Below the pieces are notes generated by a model. That model was given only the letters and a program-made list of their open reading frames with translations. It had not been told where the DNA came from and did not search any database. From positions 1 through 64,000 of the forward strand of contig DYJL01000010.1 of NCBI GenBank assembly GCA_020723105.1: DNA of 64,000 nt. The letters run 5' to 3'. A program made the translations under genes and the position numbers. This stretch comes from Nitrospira japonica (GTDB lineage: Bacteria > Nitrospirota > Thermodesulfovibrionia > UBA6902). This document shows, one piece after another, positions 61,128 to 64,000 of this stretch (its first letter is position 1; every line of letters begins with the position of its first letter).

Positions 61128-64000
61128 ACATACCTCCGTGACTTTTTGATTCCGAAAACAGTTCAGCCCGTATCTTCTGAATTTCAGGGTCCTCGCATCT
61201 TTCATATGTAATAGGCCCTTTCTGCAAGGCATGGCGTTCCAGTATCAAAAGCCTTTTCGCTTTCTCTGTAAATTGAATGAGTAAATCCTTGATCTTTTCC
61301 GTAGGGGTGTATTGCAATACACCCCTACAATCCTGATCCTTTGCAATCTCCGCAATCTCCTTCATCATCACATACAGTGTGCAATACTCAAGCCCCCTTA
61401 CTCCCCGTCTCCATTGCAAGAGTATTGGATTTCTCCAGAACCAGAGAAAATTCCGCTCCCCGAAGGCAATCAGGTCGGTAACCGCCGCTTTAAGTTCAGA
61501 AATGATTTCACTGTTGACAAATGGGGATTGGATGTTAGGAATTGGGGATTGGATTTTACTGACCCCTGACCCCTGACCCCTGACCCCTGTCTTTAAATAT
61601 TCCCACAAATTCTTCAAAACCTGCTGTCCATTGATATCATCCGGCGTATCGAAATGGACCAGCGAAAGGAGGACCTTACCTTTTCCGCAACTTCCTTCGA
61701 CGACTGCTGGTTCATTAAGCAGTCTTTTGGGATCGAGGTTTATTCCGTAGACCTTCTCAAGTTCTGCCCAGTTGCCGCTGGCTTCAATATCGCCTGTATT
61801 TAAATCTGAACTGAATGAATCAGGCAATGCATTGCCATAGGTGGCAAGTATATTAATACTTTTATCTTCAATCACAAACTGCGAGGGCCACCAGGCGTGA
61901 AAAACATTGCTGTAGGGACAGGCCTGTGTGCCTGCCCTGGGCAACCACATAGGGTTGCCCCTACAAGAGGGGATTATCCCTTCCCAAACCGGATGTTTGT
62001 TCACATTAAGGTGTATCCTTCCGCTGAAGCTCGGCACCCTTTCTTTTGTCGGTTTTCGTTTGATATTCAGAAGGCTAATTCCATTGAGCGTGGCGAGTCC
62101 GGCGCCTCCGCAGAAGCCGAGATAGCTGCCGCCGTTTTTTACAAATTCTCGTATCGCCTCTGTCCCTTTGTCACCCAGCGCCTTCTTTTTGTTCGACGCC
62201 CAGCCGCCAGGGACAAAGAGCATGCTGTATTTCTCAAGACATCCGTTTTTAATATCATCTGATCTTATGAGATTAAAAGGCAGACTCAGGTTTTGCAAAG
62301 CCTTATACGCCATGATCCCCCAGAGGAAAGACTCATCCCACAGCATGGCGGTCCCCCTTTTCTCCCCTTGTGAATTTCTAATTTCTCCCTCCTTGCCCCT
62401 ACTCCCTACTCCCTGTTTTTTGTTCTCATATCCCCTTGGCGTTATCATCCGGTTATTCCAAACCATTGTCTGTGAGTTGCCTATTATCACTGTGGTCTGC
62501 ATATCTATATCGTGATTAAGCATGTCCCTGAGGTCTGTAATAATAAAATGTTCATTTTCCCTCATTGCTGCTTTCACAATTCCAATAGGGGTTTCAGGCT
62601 TTCTGTATTTGGAAATAATTTCCTGCGCCCTTTGAATGTGTTTCTGTCTCCCTTTGCTTTTTGGATTGTAGAGCGCAATAACAAAGTCTGCATTAGCAGC
62701 AGCTTTCAGCCTTTTCTCGATAACCTCCCATGGAGTAAGTCTGTCTGAAAGACTTATAGATGCAAAATCATGCATGAGCGGTGCGCCAAGACGCGCTGCA
62801 CAGGCATTCAGCGCTGAGATGCCGGGAATAACCTCGACAGACAGTGACTCCTGACTCTTAAGCAGTTCAAACACCAGTCCTGCCATTGCATAAATACCGG
62901 GATCGCCTCCGCTTATTACAGAGACAGCCTTGCCTTCCAATGCAAGCTCGATTGCCTTCCTACATCTGTCAATCTCCTGAGTCATTCCAGTTGAGACAAC
63001 CTCTTTGTCCTTGGTCAATTCTTTTATTAAATCAAGATATGTTCCGTATCCGACAATTACATCCGATTCCTTTATCGCCTCCTGCGCTCTCGGAGTGATG
63101 TGTTCAAGGCCCCCGGGACCAGTCCCGACGATATAGAGTTTAGAGTTATGAGTTATGAGTTTAGTAGGTAGTTTCGAATCTTGGATCTTGAATATTGAAT
63201 TTTCTTTTTTCTTAACTCTTGACTCTTGACTCTTAACTCTCTCTGCTACCGCTACCGTCGCATTCCCTGACTTCTGTTTCGGGACCAGCAACTTCATAGC
63301 TTCTGCTGCAAGCAATGCTGCGGGCTCTGCTACCGCATTTGCGCCAACTGCCTTTAAGACAGCTTTTGATTTTGTTATGCCCTTTACTCTATTAAGTTCA
63401 TCAGATGTAAATGTTCTGATCTCAAGATTATATTTTCCTGCAAAAGAAACCAGACCAGGTTCATTACCTTTCTTATCAATGGTTGCAATGGAATGAATGG
63501 AGGCAAAAGCAAGATTATTTTCCTTCAGGGTCTTTTTGACAACTTCCTCGATCTCATTAGCAGTTGTGCCGCTATTGCAGCCGATGCCGATAACAAGGTT
63601 TTTGGGCCGAAGGTAGAGTCTGGAATTTGGAGTTTGGAATTTGGAATTTTTTTTATTCTCAATTCTTAACTCTAACCTCTTAACTCTTAACTCTTTATTT
63701 GTTATCACCATATCTGCCAATTTCAACTCTTCAACCTTTTTAAATTCATCCGGCAATTGCATATCCACATCTGTATAAACTTGCAGCAAACCCTTATTCA
63801 AAAGTCGTGTAGATATCTTAGGCAGCAAATTCCAGTTTTCAATAACAAGATTATTTTCATGTGCCCACAAATCTATAGACGGCACGCTGTTTACATCTGA
63901 TGCCGTGGTGATAACAGCATTACCTCCAAGACGCATAGCGATTTCCTTTGCAAGATAATTGGCCCCGCCGAGATGGCCGCTCAGAAGACTGATGACATTT
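61063..64000 (-). CDS. CbiG-CobJ-amidotransferase-like fusion (cobalamin), 5' end outside window
   Basis: The frame is open to the right edge; codons before 63936 read NVISLLSGHLGGANYLAKE, the CbiG N-terminal motif, so the gene starts beyond 64000. Domains in order: CbiG (cobalt-precorrin-5A hydrolase) to about 63250, with VIGIGCNSGTTANEIEEVVK and AEPAALLAA; CobJ/CbiH (precorrin-3B C17-methyltransferase) about 63143-62430, with LYIVGTGPGGLEHITPRAQE and VISGGDPGIYAMAGL; a BPL-N/class I amidotransferase-like domain about 62350-61620, with MLFVPGGWASNKKKAL and YLGFCGGAGLATL; then a helical C-terminus. CbiG-CobJ fusions are known; adding the third domain is unusual. At least seven repeats are read in frame within it, and both junctions consist of repeats. 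At over 970 residues the product is very large. Confidence 0.85.
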   Translation of the reverse strand, partial: NVISLLSGHLGGANYLAKEIAMRLGGNAVITTASDVNSVPSIDLWAHENNLVIENWNLLPKISTRLLNKGLLQVYTDVDMQLPDEFKKVEELKLADMVITNKELRVKRLELRIENKKNSKFQTPNSRLYLRPKNLVIGIGCNSGTTANEIEEVVKKTLKENNLAFASIHSIATIDKKGNEPGLVSFAGKYNLEIRTFTSDELNRVKGITKSKAVLKAVGANAVAEPAALLAAEAMKLLVPKQKSGNATVAVAERVKSQESRVKKKENSIFKIQDSKLPTKLITHNSKLYIVGTGPGGLEHITPRAQEAIKESDVIVGYGTYLDLIKELTKDKEVVSTGMTQEIDRCRKAIELALEGKAVSVISGGDPGIYAMAGLVFELLKSQESLSVEVIPGISALNACAARLGAPLMHDFASISLSDRLTPWEVIEKRLKAAANADFVIALYNPKSKGRQKHIQRAQEIISKYRKPETPIGIVKAAMRENEHFIITDLRDMLNHDIDMQTTVIIGNSQTMVWNNRMITPRGYENKKQGVGSRGKEGEIRNSQGEKRGTAMLWDESFLWGIMAYKALQNLSLPFNLIRSDDIKNGCLEKYSMLFVPGGWASNKKKALGDKGTEAIREFVKNGGSYLGFCGGAGLATLNGISLLNIKRKPTKERVPSFSGRIHLNVNKHPVWEGIIPSCRGNPMWLPRAGTQACPYSNVFHAWWPSQFVIEDKSINILATYGNALPDSFSSDLNTGDIEASGNWAELEKVYGINLDPKRLLNEPAVVEGSCGKGKVLLSLVHFDTPDDINGQQVLKNLWEYLKTGVRGQGSGVSKIQSPIPNIQSPFVNSEIISELKAAVTDLIAFGERNFLWFWRNPILLQWRRGVRGLEYCTLYVMMKEIAEIAKDQDCRGVLQYTPTEKIKDLLIQFTEKAKRLLILERHALQKGPITYERCEDPEIQKIRAELFSESKSHGGMFKELIDEIDHLLFSYKSLSLS
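61301..61328. repeat. 28-bp perfect palindrome GTAGGG...CCCTAC (coding copy)
   Basis: The half-site GTAGGGGTGTATTG abuts its exact complement. It is read in frame as RGVLQYTPT within the C-terminal part of the fusion protein. It differs from the intergenic copy at 14447 only by a C-to-T change in one arm and the matching G-to-A in the other. Confidence 0.88.
61382..61427. repeat. Possible palindromic insert CAATACTC...GAGTATTG in the fusion gene
   Basis: CAATACTC and GAGTATTG are exact complements 30 bases apart, enclosing CCCCTTACTCCCCGTCTCCATTG-type sequence. The region reads as NPILLQWRRGVRGLEYC, a low-complexity stretch unlike its surroundings. The repeat status is less certain than for the others. 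Confidence 0.5.
61521..61592. repeat. Tandem GGGGATTGGA and GACCCCT arrays in the fusion gene
   Basis: Two GGGGATTGGA-like units (61523-61553) are followed by four head-to-tail GACCCCT heptamers (61561-61588). They encode GVRGQGSGVSKIQSPIPNIQ, joining the amidotransferase-like domain to the helical C-terminus. Confidence 0.88.
61912..61964. repeat. 53-bp compound palindrome GTAGGGACAGG...CCCCTAC in coding sequence
   Basis: It carries the same ends as the 28-bp palindrome (GTAGGG and CCCCTAC) but has two internal stems: ACAGGCCTGTG/CCTGCC and GGGCAACC/GGTTGCCC. It is read in frame as SCRGNPMWLPRAGTQACPYS inside the amidotransferase-like domain. Confidence 0.8.
62361..62421. repeat. Low-complexity tandem tract at the CobJ/amidotransferase junction
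   Basis: TCTCCCCTTGTGAATTTCTA, ATTTCTCCCTCCTTGCCCCT and ACTCCCTACTCCCTG follow one another, with CTACTCC doubled. It encodes QGVGSRGKEGEIRNSQGEKR between the natural CobJ end (MITPRGYENKK) and the next domain. The complement shares GGGAGTAGGG and GGGGCAAG with the intergenic tract at 45.7 kb. Confidence 0.8.
63136..63243. repeat. Tandem heptamer tract at the CbiG/CobJ junction
   Basis: GAGTTTAGAGTTATGAGTTA at one end and TTAACTCTTGACTCTTGACT then CTTAACTCT at the other: heptamers of the GAGTTAT and AACTCTT/GACTCTT types, roughly complementary to one another. The tract encodes about 36 residues (ERVKSQESRVKKKENSIFKI and on) linking CbiG to the CobJ start LYIVGTGPGG. Confidence 0.85.
63613..63697. 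repeat. Tandem heptamer tract inside CbiG
   Basis: TTTGGAA/TTTGGAG units (63620-63648) and AACTCTT/AACTCTA units (63667-63693). They are read in frame as NKELRVKRLELRIENKKNSK and FQTPNSRLY, separating the CbiG N-terminal and central domains. Confidence 0.85.

Noticed and set aside
61521-61592. CRISPR or VNTR-type non-coding array
   Set aside because: The repeats are contiguous and lie within an open, well-supported coding frame.

Overview
This window looks like a chromosomal segment of a Gram-negative, anaerobic or microaerophilic bacterium of moderate GC. Outer-membrane genes (bamD, a beta-barrel porin-like protein, lipoproteins) rule out a Gram-positive. The mix of an NfnAB-type transhydrogenase, desulforedoxin plus rubrerythrin, SelA/SelB, futalosine-route menaquinone synthesis (mqnA), anaerobic cobalamin genes and archaeal-type ApgM fits Nitrospirota (Thermodesulfovibrio-like) or a deltaproteobacterial-grade lineage. 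That placement is inference from gene content, not from a tree.

Layout. 1-550: tRNA-Pro with a truncated tyrosine-recombinase fragment at its 3' end, the scar of an integrated element. 600-6930 (minus): nfnAB fusion, comF, apgM, argF, argD. 7000-9230 (plus): a tiny membrane peptide, a copper chaperone and a nucleotide-sugar dehydrogenase. 9235-18180 (minus): AMMECR1, polyprenyl synthase, mtnA, an Nramp-like transporter coupled to an MgtE-like sensor protein, apbE and a short uvrA. 18328-20919 (plus): metK-ahcY. 20968-22839: mnmA and a YkgJ-family protein. 23000-31900 is the accessory region: a PLD-SNF2 helicase, an AbrB/PIN toxin-antitoxin pair, an Eco57I-like methyltransferase and a SIR2 gene, followed by dinD and methyltransferase debris and brnTA. 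31924-35346: selA-selB. 35539-40739: rpsB-tsf-pyrH-frr-gap-pgk. 40779-48103: smpB, a phosphoesterase, a Mur ligase, an L,D-transpeptidase, archease-rtcB and mqnA. 48109-53797: a porin-like protein, ald, rdgB, pdxA, ridA and small redox proteins. 53920-61127: DUF362, DUF2156, two tRNAs, bamD, a siroheme gene, tsaC, Pit/DUF47 and DUF4416. 61063 to the right edge: a very large cobalamin fusion (CbiG-CobJ-glutamine-amidotransferase-like), whose 5' end lies outside the window.

The most striking property is a population of short repeats that ignore gene boundaries. Two kinds are present: tandem arrays of about 7-8 bp units, and palindromes ending in GTAGGG/CCCTAC. They lie between genes and also in frame inside genes. 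All three gene-fusion junctions I can recognise (NfnA-NfnB, CbiG-CobJ, CobJ-amidotransferase) are occupied by such a repeat. A repeat also makes the hydrophobic core of the ApbE signal peptide, a roughly 29-residue insertion in MnmA and probably the C-terminal tail of SelA. This is reminiscent of heptamer STRR repeats in cyanobacteria and of Rickettsia palindromic elements, but here it seems to be joining genes.

The second candidate system is the defence cassette at 23.0-30.8 kb. The toxin, methyltransferase and SIR2 genes overlap by one to a few bases, so they appear translationally coupled downstream of a PLD-helicase. The third is the Nramp-type transporter overlapping a membrane-less MgtE-type Mg sensor.
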